Source of the DNA: Maniola hyperantus
Lineage: Eukaryota; Arthropoda; Insecta; Lepidoptera; Nymphalidae
Assembly (NCBI RefSeq): GCF_902806685.2
Contig: NC_048556.1
Span: forward strand, 744,001 to 808,000
Direction: 5' to 3'
DNA: 64,000 bases
Of this stretch, positions 1 to 10,495 are shown one piece after another. The notes beneath the pieces are model-generated. The model searched no databases, was not told the origin of the DNA, and was given only the letters and a program-made list of their open reading frames with translations. A program made the position numbers and the translations under genes. Positions within the stretch are counted from its first letter, which is position 1; each line of letters opens with the position of its first letter.

Positions 1-619
1 AAAACGAATCACCTAGTGTTTCTTCGAGAAGGTTTCTGCGATTTGTTTATCTTTTAAGCAAACTAAGGAAAAACGAACTGTGTTATTCGGTAGTACACAG
101 TATCCTAAAATAATACCTAAGTACCTACTTTGAGTACGAAAGTGATATTTATTGAAGTTTGAGTTTCTGGAGCATTAATGGATTCATTTTATAGAAATGA
201 AAAATTGTATGTAAAAATTTATAAAGCATACCTACTTAGTCACATCTCAGAAACAAAAATGATAACAGGTTTATTTTGTAAAATAACTTGCACGTACCTA
301 CTGAAAGTTAATTTGAGTTCTAAGAAATGAGTAGGTACATAGACATAAAATTAGAAAACTGTTGCAGAGACGCCTAAAGAAACGGGTCTCTACAGTCTAT
401 TATACAAAAATATCTAATAACCTATAACCTAATAACATTTCAATTTTCCAAATACTCCATGTCTTAAGATTTTTTTGTCGTCCGTTTTCAACCAATTACA
501 TCCACTGTGCTCATTAAACGCTCCCTAAAATCTAAAAGCCCTATGATTATTTTTAATAGCATAAAGTTGTTAATTTTGATGGTAGTAGCTATTTAGTAAA
601 TTGGTAGGTAAAGATTTTA
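1..619. other. unique AT-rich intergenic DNA
   Basis: No open frame of note and no repeat family seen elsewhere in the window. Confidence 0.5.
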
Positions 620-706
620 AATTGTGTGAGTGGCCAAATTGTGTGAGTGGCCAAATTGTGTGAGTGGCCAAATTGTGTGAGTGGCCAAATTGTGTGAGTG
701 GCCAAA
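620..706. repeat. 17-bp minisatellite, five copies
   Basis: Five consecutive identical copies of AATTGTGTGAGTGGCCA. The perfect identity suggests recent slippage or unequal exchange. The unit was not seen elsewhere in the window. Confidence 0.95.
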
Positions 707-798
707 TCGGTCCCTTGTAAGCTACTGTTATTACTAACGTTTGATGTTTCTCTTGATTAAGTATGGATGCAATACTACTTTTTTAAAATACGACAGTA

Positions 799-890
799 TA
801 GTTCATGACAGGTCGATATGGCAATCGGGGTATAAAGCGTAGGGACGCCCCGCACACCCGCACGTCTCCCGCACCGGGCTAGCGCCAGGG
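799..890. mobile_element. MITE-2, left half
   Basis: Carries the left arm (TGACAGGTCGATATGGCAATC) and the GGGACGCCCCGCACACCCGCACG core of the palindromic MITE-2 family. The right arm is missing; a Hel-3 fragment follows directly. Confidence 0.7.
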
Positions 891-900
891 TTGTTCGGGT

Positions 901-1045
901 GTGTCAACCGTTTAACCGATTTTGATGATATTTGGTACAGAGTTAGCTTACATCCCGGGGACGGACAAAGGCTACTTTTTATCCCGAAAAATTCACACGG
1001 GATTAAAAAACCTAAATCCATGCAGATTAAATCCGTCCGTCCAGT
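901..1045 (+). mobile_element. Hel-3 fragment
   Basis: Matches the inner part of Hel-3: AACCGATTTTGATGA, a TTGGTACAGAG block, CATCCCGGGGA and CTACTTTTTATCCCG. It stops before a clear CTAG terminus. Confidence 0.7.
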
Positions 1046-1380
1046 AAAAAATAAAATAAAAATGTATTAGATCCATAATAATATTATGTTCTAATGACGA
1101 CACGAGAAGGTATATACGTACGTACGAGTAATTAGGCCGATGTTAACTAAAACTTGATGTAGTAACAACGGTCAGAAAGGTCGGACGTCGTGAATCAGTG
1201 GCGAGTGCCTTTATTCCTCTTTTTGTTGCAATGACACATTATTAGATCGGCTTCAATGGCGAATAAAGCGCTATGAGTGAATGCGTCTCTCGATAGATCA
1301 CTACATGTCGATATCAAAAGCTAATGACACACATTGTAAATGGCCTGTCGAACGTGTGTGTAACAGCTGGAACCATTTTT

Positions 1381-1563
1381 ATTAGGGTTCCGCATCTCCA
1401 GAGGAAAAATGGAACTCTTATAGGATCACATTTCTTTTCACTAGTCTTTTTCTTTAAATCATCATCATCTAGTAACAGAATATTTGCCTACTCAGTGGTG
1501 AAGACCCGTTCTCAGTAGTGAACCGGCGACGGTTGGATCATGATGATGATGATGATGATGATA
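1381..1563 (+). repeat. GTTCC-repeat start and SINE-2 tail fragments
   Basis: 1381-1440 matches the first 60 bases of the GTTCC repeat. 1495-1563 is the 3' end of SINE-2 (GACCCGTTCTCAGTAGTGA, then ATCATGATGATG), ending in seven ATG units. The two pieces are separated by about 50 unassigned bases. Confidence 0.7.
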
Positions 1564-1818
1564 ACTCTTAAAATTAACAGTTCTTTTTCAAATATTTTCT
1601 TCAATGTTAACTTAATTATTATCAGGTAGGTAGGTATAGTTACAGAACTCAACAACTCAGCAGAAAAACATGCGTCATTTGTCATCTTAACAAGTCAGAA
1701 CTAATTAACTTTGATATGGGAAAATGAAGATACTGTATTATGCTATTGCATGCAACGCTGTTAAAGCGCTGACTTACCGTTTTAATACTAAGTAGAAATT
1801 TATTGTGACTACGTTGTC

Positions 1819-1969
1819 ACCTCACGATGTTTTCCTTCACCGTTAAAGCAAGTGATATTTTAATTAATTAAAACGCACATAACTCCGAAAAGTTAGAGGT
1901 GCGTGCCCGCGATCGAACCACCGACCTCCGATTAGAAGACGGACGTCCTAACCACTAGGCTATGACGTC
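1819..1969 (-). mobile_element. SINE-2, 5' half
   Basis: Reverse-strand tRNA-like head with box B (GGTTCGATC with small changes), the ACCTCTAACTTTTCGGAGTT block and the AAGGAAAACATCGTGAGG block. The 3' half is missing. Confidence 0.85.
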
Positions 1970-2047
1970 TGCTATACTCAGTCAAAATTATAAAATCATA
2001 TTGGATAACACCAATCCATCCGTAATAAATAGGATAATTCCATTCCA

Positions 2048-2260
2048 CGGACGTCCTGACCACTAGGCTATCACAGCTTACACAAATCGTGAGGAAACCT
2101 GCATGCCTGAGAGTTTTCCAATGTTCTCAAATGTGTTTCAAGTAGACCAATTGACACTGGACCAGCGTGAGCGGATTATGGCCTAAACCATGCCTAAACC
2201 ATCTCATTCTGAGACCCGTTCTCCGTTGTTGGCTGGTGATCGGCTGCTCATAATGATGGG
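2048..2260. mobile_element. two SINE-2 fragments in opposite orientation
   Basis: 2048-2078 is a reverse-strand head stub (CCACTAGGCTATCAC). 2085-2260 is a forward-strand body from TCGTGAGGAAACCTGCATGC through GAGACCCGTTCTC. The head-to-body inversion implies a rearrangement. Confidence 0.75.
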
Positions 2261-2273
2261 TGGACGGTGGTGG

Positions 2274-2378
2274 TTGGAACCCTCGTTGCTTTAGTTTTTA
2301 AGTTCGTGTAAAAATTGTCACTGCTATATCATCTTACAAATGTAACTACTGACTTTCAAAAAGTGTAATTTATTACCT
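2274..2378 (+). mobile_element. non-LTR retrotransposon 3' end
   Basis: Shares GAACCCTCGTTGCTTTAGTTTTAAGTTCG and the following AAAAGTGTAATTTATTACCTA block with copies at 22680 and 31605. The family normally ends in TTTTGAATAAAT-like tails, typical of a LINE 3' UTR. Only the 3' end is present. Confidence 0.6.
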
Positions 2379-2379
2379 A

Positions 2380-2597
2380 CTAGCTGATGCCCGCGACTTC
2401 GTCTGCGTGGAATTAGGTTTTTCAAAAATCCCGTGGGAACTCTTTGATTTTCCGGGATAAAAAGTAGCCTATGTCACTCTCCAGGTCTTTATCTATACCC
2501 ATGCAAAAAATCACGTCAATCCGTTGCACCGTTGCGACGTGATTGAAGGACATACCAATAAACCAAAAAACAAACACACTTTAGTATTTATAATAGG
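2380..2597 (-). mobile_element. Hel-2 non-autonomous Helitron
   Basis: Near-complete copy. The CTAG end at 2380-2383 is followed by the GCCCGCGACTTCGTC hairpin, CCGGGATAAAAAGTAGCC and CACGTCAATCCGTTGC, and the AACAAACACACTTT start region. The family is a Helitron by its TC start, hairpin, CTAG end and lack of target duplication; no Rep/helicase is encoded. Confidence 0.8.
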
Positions 2598-2958
2598 GTA
2601 GGTACTGATAATAAGGGTACTGATTTCAACACTAGCTGATGTCCGCGACTTTGTCCATGTGGATTTGGTTGCTGACGTACTCTAGTTCAAATGCCCACCT
2701 GAACTGATAAGTTGGTACACTATACTACCTAGGTAAACGCGTTGAAAGAAAGCCCTTCAATCGCTTGATTGTGCTCGTGTAATAGCTGTAATGTGGAGCG
2801 GCAGAGCCATTATGTGGGGATCAGCGTAAAGCATAATCCGATCATGTTATATAACAACTAGTTAACTCATTACCGTGCTTGGCACACTGTGGTTTACAAT
2901 TATATGAAGTATGTATTGTTATTGGTAAGGCCTTTTCACACTACATCTTGTACGTGAC

Positions 2959-3306
2959 GACGACCTCCCTGGCGCAGTGTTGATCGCTGTGGTCTTAATA
3001 GTGGGAGGTCCTGGGTTCGATTCCTGGCAGGGGTTTGGAATTTTATAATTTCTAAATTTCTGGTCTGGTCTGGTGGGAAGCTTCGGCCGTGGCTAGTTAC
3101 CACCCTACCGGCAAAGCCGTGCCGCCAAGCGATTTAGCGTTCCGGTACGATGCCGTGTAGAAACCAAAGGGATATGGGTTTAATAAAAACTGCACTACCC
3201 CTTCCAGGTTAGCCCGCTATCATCTTAGACTGCATCATCACTTACCACCAGGTGAGATTGCAGTCAAGGGCTAACTTGTATCTGAATAAAAAAAAAAAAA
3301 AAAAAA
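2959..3306 (+). mobile_element. SINE-1, full length
   Basis: tRNA-derived head with box A-like CTGGCGCAGTG and box B-like GGGTTCGATTCC, then the CGGCCGTGGCTAGTTACCAC body, GGTGAGATTGCAGTCAAGGG and an A-rich tail of 19 bases at 3288-3306. Pol III retroposon without coding capacity, mobilised by a LINE in trans. Confidence 0.93.
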
Positions 3307-3459
3307 CCTGTTTTCCTAACCGCGGCGTGCGGTAGATTTAAAATGAACCCAAATAATGAGCAAAGCGACCCCTTTTTAATGGCGGGGATAAATGATTGCG
3401 GTGTTAGTAATTTTAGTATAAATAAAATATTTTTCAGATCAACAATTAAACAGGTAGCT

Positions 3460-3835
3460 GCAGTACGCGGCCGAAAGTAATGTACATCGGCCTTTAGATT
3501 GACACTAGCTTATGCTCGCGACTTCGTCCGCGTGGACTACACGAATTTCAAACCCCTATTTCACCCCCTTAGGGGTTGAATTTTCAAAAATCCTGTCTTA
3601 GCGGATGCTTACATCATAATAGCTATCTGTATGCCAAATTTCAGCCCGATCCATACAGTAGTTTGAGCTGTGCGTTGATAGATCAGTCAGTCAGTCAGTC
3701 AGTCACCTTTGCCTTTTATATATTTAGATTTCGGCTTTGTCTTTGTCACTCATAGGTACCTATGACGTTTTGTCGGTCTCAACGATAGTGCGCTACAAAT
3801 TCGCTATCTCCTTTTAAATGTCGATGTACTACTTT
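3460..3835. mobile_element. MITE-1 interrupted by a Hel-1
   Basis: 3460-3504 (CAGTACGCGGCCGAAAGTAA onward) and 3729-3835 (TTCGGCTTTG to AAATGTCGATGTAC) are the two halves of a MITE-1 palindrome, split by the Hel-1 copy at 3505-3728. Confidence 0.85.
3505..3728 (-). mobile_element. Hel-1 non-autonomous Helitron
   Basis: Complete copy. CTAG is at 3505-3508 and the reverse-strand TCTAAATATATAAAAGG start ends at 3728, with four to five GTCA units next to it. It sits exactly between A (3504) and T (3729), the A|T target expected of Helitrons, without target duplication. Confidence 0.88.
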
Positions 3836-3838
3836 TTT

Positions 3839-4490
3839 GAAAGGATTTCCCATTTTCATTGTGTTTTATTTAATTTAATTTAATCCTAAGTATAATGTTA
3901 CAGGATTCAAAGCATTCCCACAATATTGAAGCATCAAACTAACACCTTTTTACGTTCAAACGAGTTCATTTTTTCAAGTGAAGTTATTATTTACGTTTAG
4001 TTATAAATGATCGCACATTTGTTCAAGTCGTACCACCCCACCGTACAAACCGCAATGCAACGAAATTTACTGAAAGCCTTTTTAAGAGCGCGCAAGTCGG
4101 TGCTTTATTATGCATACAAACGTAGAAAGGTGATTACTTCATTGTTTTGTCTTGTCATTAACTAGATTTATCCATAAAAAGACTTGTCTAGAATAAGGTT
4201 CCTATACATTCCAGGTTTCAAGTCATTGGTACCTGATGCTCAGGCTTGTGATGTCTATAATTTCTGAACTACTTACCTTGAAATATTTACCGGACAATCT
4301 ATACATAACATACCTATGGTGACAACATCATATAAATTCTTGTATTAAAACGATAAATCATCGCTTTAACAGCGTTACGATAGCACAATACAATATCATC
4401 ACAATTGTCGTGCTAATTCTCTGCTCGATCACTCATAGTCATGATTAACGAAATTGACTGAGCTAAACCTATCGTCTACTGAATCCCTAT
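3839..4490. other. unique AT-rich intergenic DNA
   Basis: No gene or repeat family recognised. Confidence 0.45.
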
Positions 4491-4491
4491 A

Positions 4492-4725
4492 AAAAATACA
4501 TATAAAGAAAAACTGACTGACTGACTGACTGACTGATCAATCAACGCACAGCTCAAACTACTGGACGGATCGGGCTGAAATTTAGCATTCAGATAGTTAT
4601 GACGTAGATTGTAGACGTAGGACGTAGACATCCGCTAAGAAAGGATTTTTGAAAATACAACCCCGCGAGGGGCTAAAATAGGGGTTTCAAATTTGTGTAG
4701 CGCAGTCGAATGGAGTCGCAGGAAT
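4492..4725 (+). mobile_element. Hel-1, degraded
   Basis: ATATAAAGAAAAACTGACTGACTG start, the ATCAACGCACAGCTCAAACT block and CATCCGCTAAGAAAGGATTT are clear. The terminal hairpin is scrambled (GCGCAGTCGAATGGAGTCGC) and CTAG is lost. A short duplication of GTAGAC sits at 4610-4625. About 250 unrecognised, GC-richer bases follow. Confidence 0.75.
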
Positions 4726-5002
4726 AAGTTGCGGTTGGATACGCGATAGGGGTGCGCGGCGCGTACGGTGCTAACAGATGTGCGTTCAGGCTTACGCAGG
4801 TACGGTTTACACAGTGAACGATTCAGCAGATTTATGTCGAGATAGTCCGCATTGAACAATGCTGCGGCGACTATTGTGTCAGCTTCGCGAAATTACCACA
4901 TTCACATTGCTAATTCGTTTATATAGGTGTAAGTAATATCTATTAAAAATATTATAAATAACTTTAATAGAAAAATATATACCTACTTATCAGTAGGAAA
5001 AC

Positions 5003-5075
5003 ATCGTGAGAAAACCTGCATGCCTGAGAATTCTCTATCCAATATTCTCAAGGGTTTTTCGCAGTGTTGGACATT
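5003..5075 (+). mobile_element. SINE-2 internal fragment
   Basis: Matches the SINE-2 middle (AACATCGTGAG, CCTGCATGCCTGAGA, TTCTC). Both ends are missing. Confidence 0.65.
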
Positions 5076-5095
5076 GTTTACGTTGATAAGATACT

Positions 5096-5285
5096 AGCTG
5101 ATCCCCGCGGCTTCGCCCGCGTAGATTAAGGTTTTTAAAGATCTCGTACAGCCTATGTCACTCAGGAATAATGTAGCTTTCTACTGGTGAAAGAATTTTT
5201 AAAATCGGTTCAGTAGTTCCAAAGATTACCCCCTACAAACAAACTTAACGACATTACCTCTTTATGTAATAGTATAGATAGATAT
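5096..5285 (-). mobile_element. Helitron-like element, divergent
   Basis: Begins ACTAGCTGATCCCCGCGGCTTC, the shared hairpin-CTAG terminus. The interior (GTGAAAGAATTTTTAAAATC, CAGTAGTTCC) differs from Hel-1 to Hel-4. Confidence 0.6.
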
Positions 5286-5292
5286 AGATATA

Positions 5293-5512
5293 GATTAGCT
5301 TATGCTCGCAACTTCGTCCGCGTGGACTACACAAATTTAAAACCCCTATTTCACCCCCTTAAGGGTTGAATTTTCAAAAATCCTTTCTTAGCGGATGCCT
5401 TCGTCATAATAGCTATCTGCATGCCAAATTTCTGCCCGATCCTTCCAGTAGTTTGAGCTGTACGTTGATAGATCAGTCAGTCAGTCACCTTTTCCTTTTA
5501 TATATTAAGATA
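5293..5512 (-). mobile_element. Hel-1 copy
   Basis: Starts TTAGCTTATGCTCGC (CTAG degraded to TTAG). It continues with ACCCCTATTTCACCCCCTTA, TTTCTTAGCGGATGCC and three GTCA units, ending TTTTATATATTAAGA. Another Hel-1 start lies 33 bases on in the opposite orientation. Confidence 0.82.
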
Positions 5513-5545
5513 TTACTTAGTATGGATTTTTGTTTGGGTCTATAA

Positions 5546-5640
5546 TCTAAATATATAAAAGGAAAAGGTGACTGACTGACTGACTGATCTATCAACGCAC
5601 AGTTCAATCTACTGGGCGGATCGGGCTGAAATTTAGACAC
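5546..5640 (+). mobile_element. Hel-1, 5' half
   Basis: TCTAAATATATAAAAGG at the left end, (GACT)n and GGGCGGATCGGGCTGAAATT. Truncated after 95 bases. Confidence 0.8.
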
Positions 5641-6050
5641 ACAGACACTTAGGCTCGGGGTACCTCCCAAGGTACTCCGAGCTGTCCTTGCCTAGGCTGA
5701 GTTGTCTACACCAACTCTGTGAACAGGAAATATGTCTAGATTACGAACTTTCCTATTTCAAAATAAAGTAACGTAACAACTACGTGATGCACTAATAAGC
5801 TAATATTAATTTAAGTAAAGTAAAAGTGAGATTTCCAGATTTTGATGTCGATGAAGGATCTAGATAGGGCCGATACGTGATACCTAAACACACGAGCTCT
5901 GGGAAAAATCGTGCAACCGAACTTTTGAGATAGGCAGCGCGCACACTCGGATGGTATGAAATACTTACATCTCAAAATGTATTCCTATTTCCTACCTACC
6001 TTAGCTGTTCGCACTAAACGCCCAAAATATAATAAGTAAAAATAAAAAAA
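5641..6050. other. no gene seen
   Basis: Holds a short hairpin, GGGGTACCTCCC next to GGTACTCC, near 5657-5680. Otherwise unique AT-rich DNA. Confidence 0.4.
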
Positions 6051-6051
6051 T

Positions 6052-6109
6052 AAAAAAAATCTTTTCATTCGAATAAACTTTTACAAGTACTTTCGAATAG
6101 TCGGATGCA
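6052..6109 (-). mobile_element. LINE 3'-end fragment
   Basis: ATTCGAATAAACTTTTACAAG and GAATAGTCGGATGCAT recur in a longer copy at 31340. The T/A-rich left edge is the reversed tail. Confidence 0.55.
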
Positions 6110-6328
6110 TCTTATTATAAATGCGAAAGTGTGTTTGTTTGTTGGTTAGTTAGTTTGTCCTTCAATCACGTGGCAACGGTGCAATAGATTGACGTAATTT
6201 TTTGCATGGGTATAGATAAAGACCTGGAGTGTGAAATAGGCTAATTTTTATTCCGGAAAATTAAAGAGTTCTCACAGGATTTTTAAAAAACCTAATTCTA
6301 TGCGGATGAAGTCGCAGGCATCAGCTAG
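6110..6328 (+). mobile_element. Hel-2, complete
   Basis: Starts TCTTATTATAAATGCGAAAG after an A and ends GGCATCAGCTAG before a T, so the A|T target rule holds. GTTTGTTTGTTGG, TCCTTCAATCACGT and GGGTATAGATAAAGACCTGG identify Hel-2. Confidence 0.87.
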
Positions 6329-6357
6329 TTAAGTGTACTTTCAATACTAAGTAGCTT

Positions 6358-6606
6358 TTGTCGGGGGCTCGATCCCTGCCACGCACAACTAAATTTTCGG
6401 AATTATGTGCGTTTTAAGCAATTTAATAATCAGGAAAACGTCATGACGAAACCTGTATGCCTGAGAGTTTTCCATAATATTCTCAAAGTTCTCAAAGGTA
6501 TGTGAAGTCCGCCAATTCGCACTAGGCCATGGCGAAATGTGGCGTAAACCCTTCTCATTCTGAGAGGAGATCCGTGCTCAGTAGTGGGCCGGCGATGATG
6601 ATGATA
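6358..6606 (+). mobile_element. SINE-2, 5'-truncated
   Basis: Starts inside the tRNA-like head at box B (GGGGCTCGATCCC) and runs to GTGGGCCGGCGATGATGATGA. Confidence 0.85.
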
Positions 6607-7024
6607 CTGACCTAGGTACATAGTACTTGTAGGGACTAGGTAGTCAAGAAGACGTCCCGGCCAAAGAGCGAGTACCGAACGGGCGCCCTCCCACGTTCCG
6701 GCCTATACAACCGCGAGGTCGGTGCGACCATGGGAGGCGGTGGACCTAGGTGTAGTCGTCGCCCTTAGAGCCTAGGTTTTGAAAGTTTCCTCTACCAAAA
6801 AGGCACACGGATGTTAGAGCGCGGGCGGCGCGAGATGGTGCCGCATCGCACGTCGCATCTCTTACATAAGGATGCTGTGTCCTTATCTCATTTCCGCGAC
6901 TATTACTACTATGGGAACTAAGGAGCTATTACTCAGACCATGTGGTCAAGTTGTGACAGCATTTTAATTGATTGCGTGGGTTGAACGTTGACCCATGCTT
7001 CAGTTCTTTTAATTATTTTTTTCT
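6607..7024. other. GC-rich unassigned stretch
   Basis: 6640-6850 is CpG-rich (GGGCGGCGCGAGATGGTGCC, CGCGAGGTCGGTGCGACC) and stands out from its AT-rich surroundings. No long open frame or known motif supports a gene. Confidence 0.4.
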
Positions 7025-7364
7025 GACGACCTCCCTGGCGCAGTGGTGAGCGCTGTGGTCTTAATAGTGGGAGGTCCCGGGTTCGATTCCTGGCAGGGGT
7101 TTGGAATTTTATAATTTCTAAATTTCTGGTCTGGTCTGGTGGGAGGCTTCGGCCGTGGCTAGTTACCACCCTACCGGCAAAGCCGTGCCGCCAAGCGATT
7201 TAGCGTTCCGGTACGATGCCGTGTAGAAACCAAAGGGGTATGGGTTTAATAAAAACTGCCATACCCCTTCCAGGTTAGCCCGCTATCACCTTAGACTGCA
7301 TCATCACTTACCACCAGGTGAGATTGCAGTCAAGGGCTAACTTGTATCTGAATAAATAAATAAA
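7025..7364 (+). mobile_element. SINE-1, full length
   Basis: Complete copy from GACGACCTCCCTGGCGCAGT to the ATCTGAATAAATAAATAAAA tail, very close to the copies at 22243 and 32808. Confidence 0.93.
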
Positions 7365-7422
7365 ATTCTTCTTGTTCTTCACAGTTAAAAAACACAGTAA
7401 TCTGTACTACTTATCATCACTA

Positions 7423-7584
7423 TCCATATTATAAATGCAAAAGTGTATTTGTTTGTTGGTTTATTGGTTTGTCCTTCAATCACGTCGCAACGGAGCAACG
7501 GATCGGATCTTGGAAAATCAAAGAGTTCCCACAAGATTTTTAAAAACCAAAATCCACACGAACTAATTCGCGGGCACCAGCTAG
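7423..7584 (+). mobile_element. Hel-2 with internal deletion
   Basis: Starts near CCATATTATAAATGC and ends GCACCAGCTAG. The central GGGTATAGATAAAGACC block is missing and the hairpin is damaged. Confidence 0.75.
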
Positions 7585-7585
7585 T

Positions 7586-7668
7586 AATATTATAAATGTG
7601 AAAGTGTACCCAACTACCCACGCCTCATACCCCGATTGTCATCTCGACCTGTCGCGTGTTAAAGGTAC
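7586..7668. mobile_element. Hel-2 start stub joined to MITE-2 right half
   Basis: 7586-7607 (AATATTATAAATGTGAAAGTG) is a Helitron start. 7612-7668 is the right arm of MITE-2 (CTCATACCCCGATTGTCATC, TCGACCTGTCGCG). Confidence 0.7.
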
Positions 7669-8029
7669 TTTATTCTATGTCTCACTAACTCAGGTTACTC
7701 TTCAGAGTAGGTACGACCAGTAATTATGTTATGTTGACAAACATCTTGACCTTTCGCAATGATAGCTCTGCGGTTGAATTTGATTGCATTAATACACTAC
7801 AAAAAGATGGAAGCCTTGAATTATTTTTGAAATAAGGATCAACAGGACCTGAAACAGAAATTTGTAACGTATGTACCAAGCAATTTGAGTACATTCAAAT
7901 TTAAAAGTGAATAGGTAATCTTTAAGGCACGCTTGGTCTTATTTTCACATCATCATTGCTTTCCACAAGCCATGGGTGTATTACAAGTCTTTTCTCAGAT
8001 TGTACGCATTATAAAATAATATATACTTA

Positions 8030-8195
8030 TGTATAAAAAGAAAAATCCTGACTCACTAACTGACTCATCAACACCCAGCAAAACCCTTGAAATCCGAATT
8101 TTAGAACAGAACTTCACTTCACAATGTAAGTAAGGAATGAGGTCGAATTTTTAATAATTCCCATGGAAGAGAAACCGCGGGAGGTAGCTAGTCTT
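8030..8195 (+). mobile_element. Helitron-like element, divergent
   Basis: TATAAAAAGAAAAATCCTGACT start, (GACT)-like repeats and a GAAACCGCGGGAGGTAGCTAGT end. Interior unlike the other families. Confidence 0.45.
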
Positions 8196-9017
8196 ACAAT
8201 GGAAGTAAATAACTAAAACTAAACTATGAAAAGAATCTAGTGCGTAATTTTCACGCCTAATCTCATGACTAGCTTTAAGGTAATTTTCTCGCAAAAATGC
8301 GGCCTAAAATATCACGAAGTCGCCACCACCAAGGACTTTGACATCGCAATATTAATAATATGCCTACTTCTTATAATAACTATTATTATTACTCAATACT
8401 CTGTCATTTAGTGACATTGAACAGCTTTTCATTTACACCTAAACCACTGAAATTAATTAAGCTTTGGATAGGTAACTACTGGTTTCTGTTGTAACATTTT
8501 AAAGAAAAATTCTTTGACTAATATTGAGGCGATCTCACTGGCTTAGTGGTACAATGATGATGATGATACTCAACAGGCAAATGGTGCGAAGAATTTAATT
8601 TGAGAACCTACCTATCGAAATCTATCTACTTTCAGTTAAGTGTATCGAGCTTTGCTTATAAGTAGGGTACCTAAGCTATAATGACCTATTGGCAACCAAG
8701 CGATATCGTAATAATTACAAGTTTCAAGTGATTTCGTACATAAATTGTATGGGTCGTAAACAAAACCAAAAAACCATAGCAAAAAACCTTAAGTCAAAGT
8801 TTAGTACAAACTAGGCGCATACGTCACGCCTGCAACCGTCTCATTATCCCGCCTCTGGCTTTCCACCCCATTGTTCTCTGGAAGCTATAAAACAAGTGTA
8901 CCCACTTATCTCCTATCTCTTGAGGCTTGGGCAAACTAAACGCGCGGCGGGAACGACGCACGATTAGCGACGATCAACTAGAATGAACTAGAGTGAACTC
9001 TCAGTTTGATCCTGAAT
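8196..9017. other. mostly unique DNA with a TATA-like site
   Basis: Contains GCTATAAAACAAG at 8884-8896, followed by GC-richer sequence (GCGCGGCGGGAACGACGCACG near 8941). No open frame follows: the ATG region at 9020 is already inside a dispersed repeat. A short (ATG)n run lies near 8555-8570. Confidence 0.35.
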
Positions 9018-9170
9018 CGATGCTATGTCAAAATATATTAAGCCAAGGTGAAATAAAAGAAAAATAGGGCTACTTAATGGCTGCTTGGGTCAAATGTACT
9101 AACATTTGACGCCTGCCAGTGACGTCGAAGCCTCGAAGTTTTGTTAGAAGTTCCCTAACTGTCGTGAACT
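9018..9170. repeat. dispersed repeat, first of two copies
   Basis: GAAAAATAGGGCTACTT, ACATTTGACGCCTGCCAG and TCGAAGTTTTGTTAGAAG recur at 10335-10495 with substitutions. Class unknown. Confidence 0.7.
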
Positions 9171-9499
9171 GTGGATTAATTCTATGACACGACACATAGG
9201 ACGCGTAACTTTAAAATGCCTTTTGTTTTTTATTATAACAATCTTATATTGCAACGATCTCCCAGGCACAATGGTAATTTGTACTGTGTTCCTAGTTCTA
9301 CAATTTTTAGGAAGTTCCATCGTCTCTCTCATCTACTGATCAGGATTCTACTGGGCAGAGCCAGAATCATCTTCCCAAAAATGTTGTAGAATCCTGTATT
9401 ATCACAAAAGCCATATGTTGACCTACCTACGTATCTACAATAAAAATATTTAAACTTGATTTGCGTAAATGAAATTTATACATGGGTATGCCGTATGCC

Positions 9500-9663
9500 C
9501 AGTGGCGTGCAATTCATAGAGGCATAAAGTACTGCTTACCCTAGTTGAAATGACCAGTGCCCATTTTTCTTTATGACCTGCCATTCAGTAGGTCTATATA
9601 AGGTGTATCTAAGGCCTATCTTACTAATGCTTACCCTGGCTTCAAACTCTGTGCACGCCACTG
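9500..9663. mobile_element. hAT-type MITE with 8-bp target duplication
   Basis: Ends are CAGTGGCGTGCA and TGCACGCCACTG (inverted). The flanks 9492-9499 and 9664-9671 are both CGTATGCC, a perfect 8-bp duplication as made by hAT transposases. It is 164 bp long without coding capacity. A relative in the opposite orientation is at 12834. Confidence 0.92.
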
Positions 9664-9697
9664 CGTATGCCTGTATACTTTGCATTTATTGGTACTT

Positions 9698-9795
9698 TCT
9701 ATAGCCTAGTGATTAAGACGTCAGCCTCCTAGTCGGGGGGTCCTGGGTATAATCCCAGGGCACGCAGCTCTAACTTTTCGGAGTTGGTGTATGAC
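9698..9795 (+). mobile_element. SINE-2 head, variant
   Basis: TAGCCTAGTGATTAAGACGT (box A region), a degraded box B and the CTCTAACTTTTCGGAGTTGG block. The body beyond is lost. Confidence 0.7.
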
Positions 9796-10012
9796 CAAGT
9801 CTTTACGAACGTAACGTCCATATCTCCTAAACGGGGCTATGAATAAATTCACATGGTGAATACAGAAACGGCACAAAGTCTCAGTAATGGTCAAGTACTT
9901 CCGTTTTCATTCATTCATTAGAAAATTTCCATCTATCGTTTCCAGACGTTAGGCTAAGGCTTTCAATTTCCGGTTAAAGGAAAACGCTCACAGCCACTAG
10001 GCCGGTATTTAA

Positions 10013-10290
10013 TCTGTATACATAAAATTCAAAGCCCTGACTGACTGAATTATATATATTATGTTGATACACAGCCTAAACCGCCGGTCCTAGAGATATG
10101 AAATTTTTAGGGTGTGTTGAGTGTTCTTAGTAAAGAGTACGTATCCTTAGTGGATACGTACCCACTTGGGGGTAGAATTTCTAAAAATCCTTTCTTAATG
10201 GAAGGATTTTTAGAAATTCCACCCCCAAGTGGATTGAATGGGGTTTGAAGTTTATGAAGTCCGCGCGGACGAAGTACGAGCATAAGCTAG
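10013..10290 (+). mobile_element. Hel-4 with internal inverted duplication
   Basis: TC start after A, AAATTCAAAGCCCTGACTGA, CTAAACCGCCGGTCCTAGAG and a CATAAGCTAG end before T. Inside, 10161-10190 and 10204-10232 are inverted copies about 30 bases long with one mismatch, so the element doubles back on itself. Confidence 0.8.
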
Positions 10291-10334
10291 TCTAGGTACC
10301 TATAGGTAACGGATGAATAAGAGGGCTTTGATCA

Positions 10335-10495
10335 TGAATCGAAATGTCAAATATTAGGCTATGGTGACGTAAAATCAAAGAAAAATAGGGCTACTTTAAG
10401 GCTACCTGCGTCAAATGTAGTAACATTTGACGCCTGCCAGAGATATCGAAGCCTCGACGTTTTGTTAGAAGGTCCCATAGAGAATTCAACCTCAA
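10335..10495. repeat. dispersed repeat, second copy
   Basis: Homologous to 9018-9170 (GAAAAATAGGGCTACTTTAA, ACATTTGACGCCTGCCAG). Confidence 0.7.

Noticed and set aside
9018..9060. short coding exon ATGCTATGTCAAAATATATT ending at AAG|GTGAAA after the TATA-like site
   Set aside because: The sequence is the start of a dispersed repeat also present at 10335.
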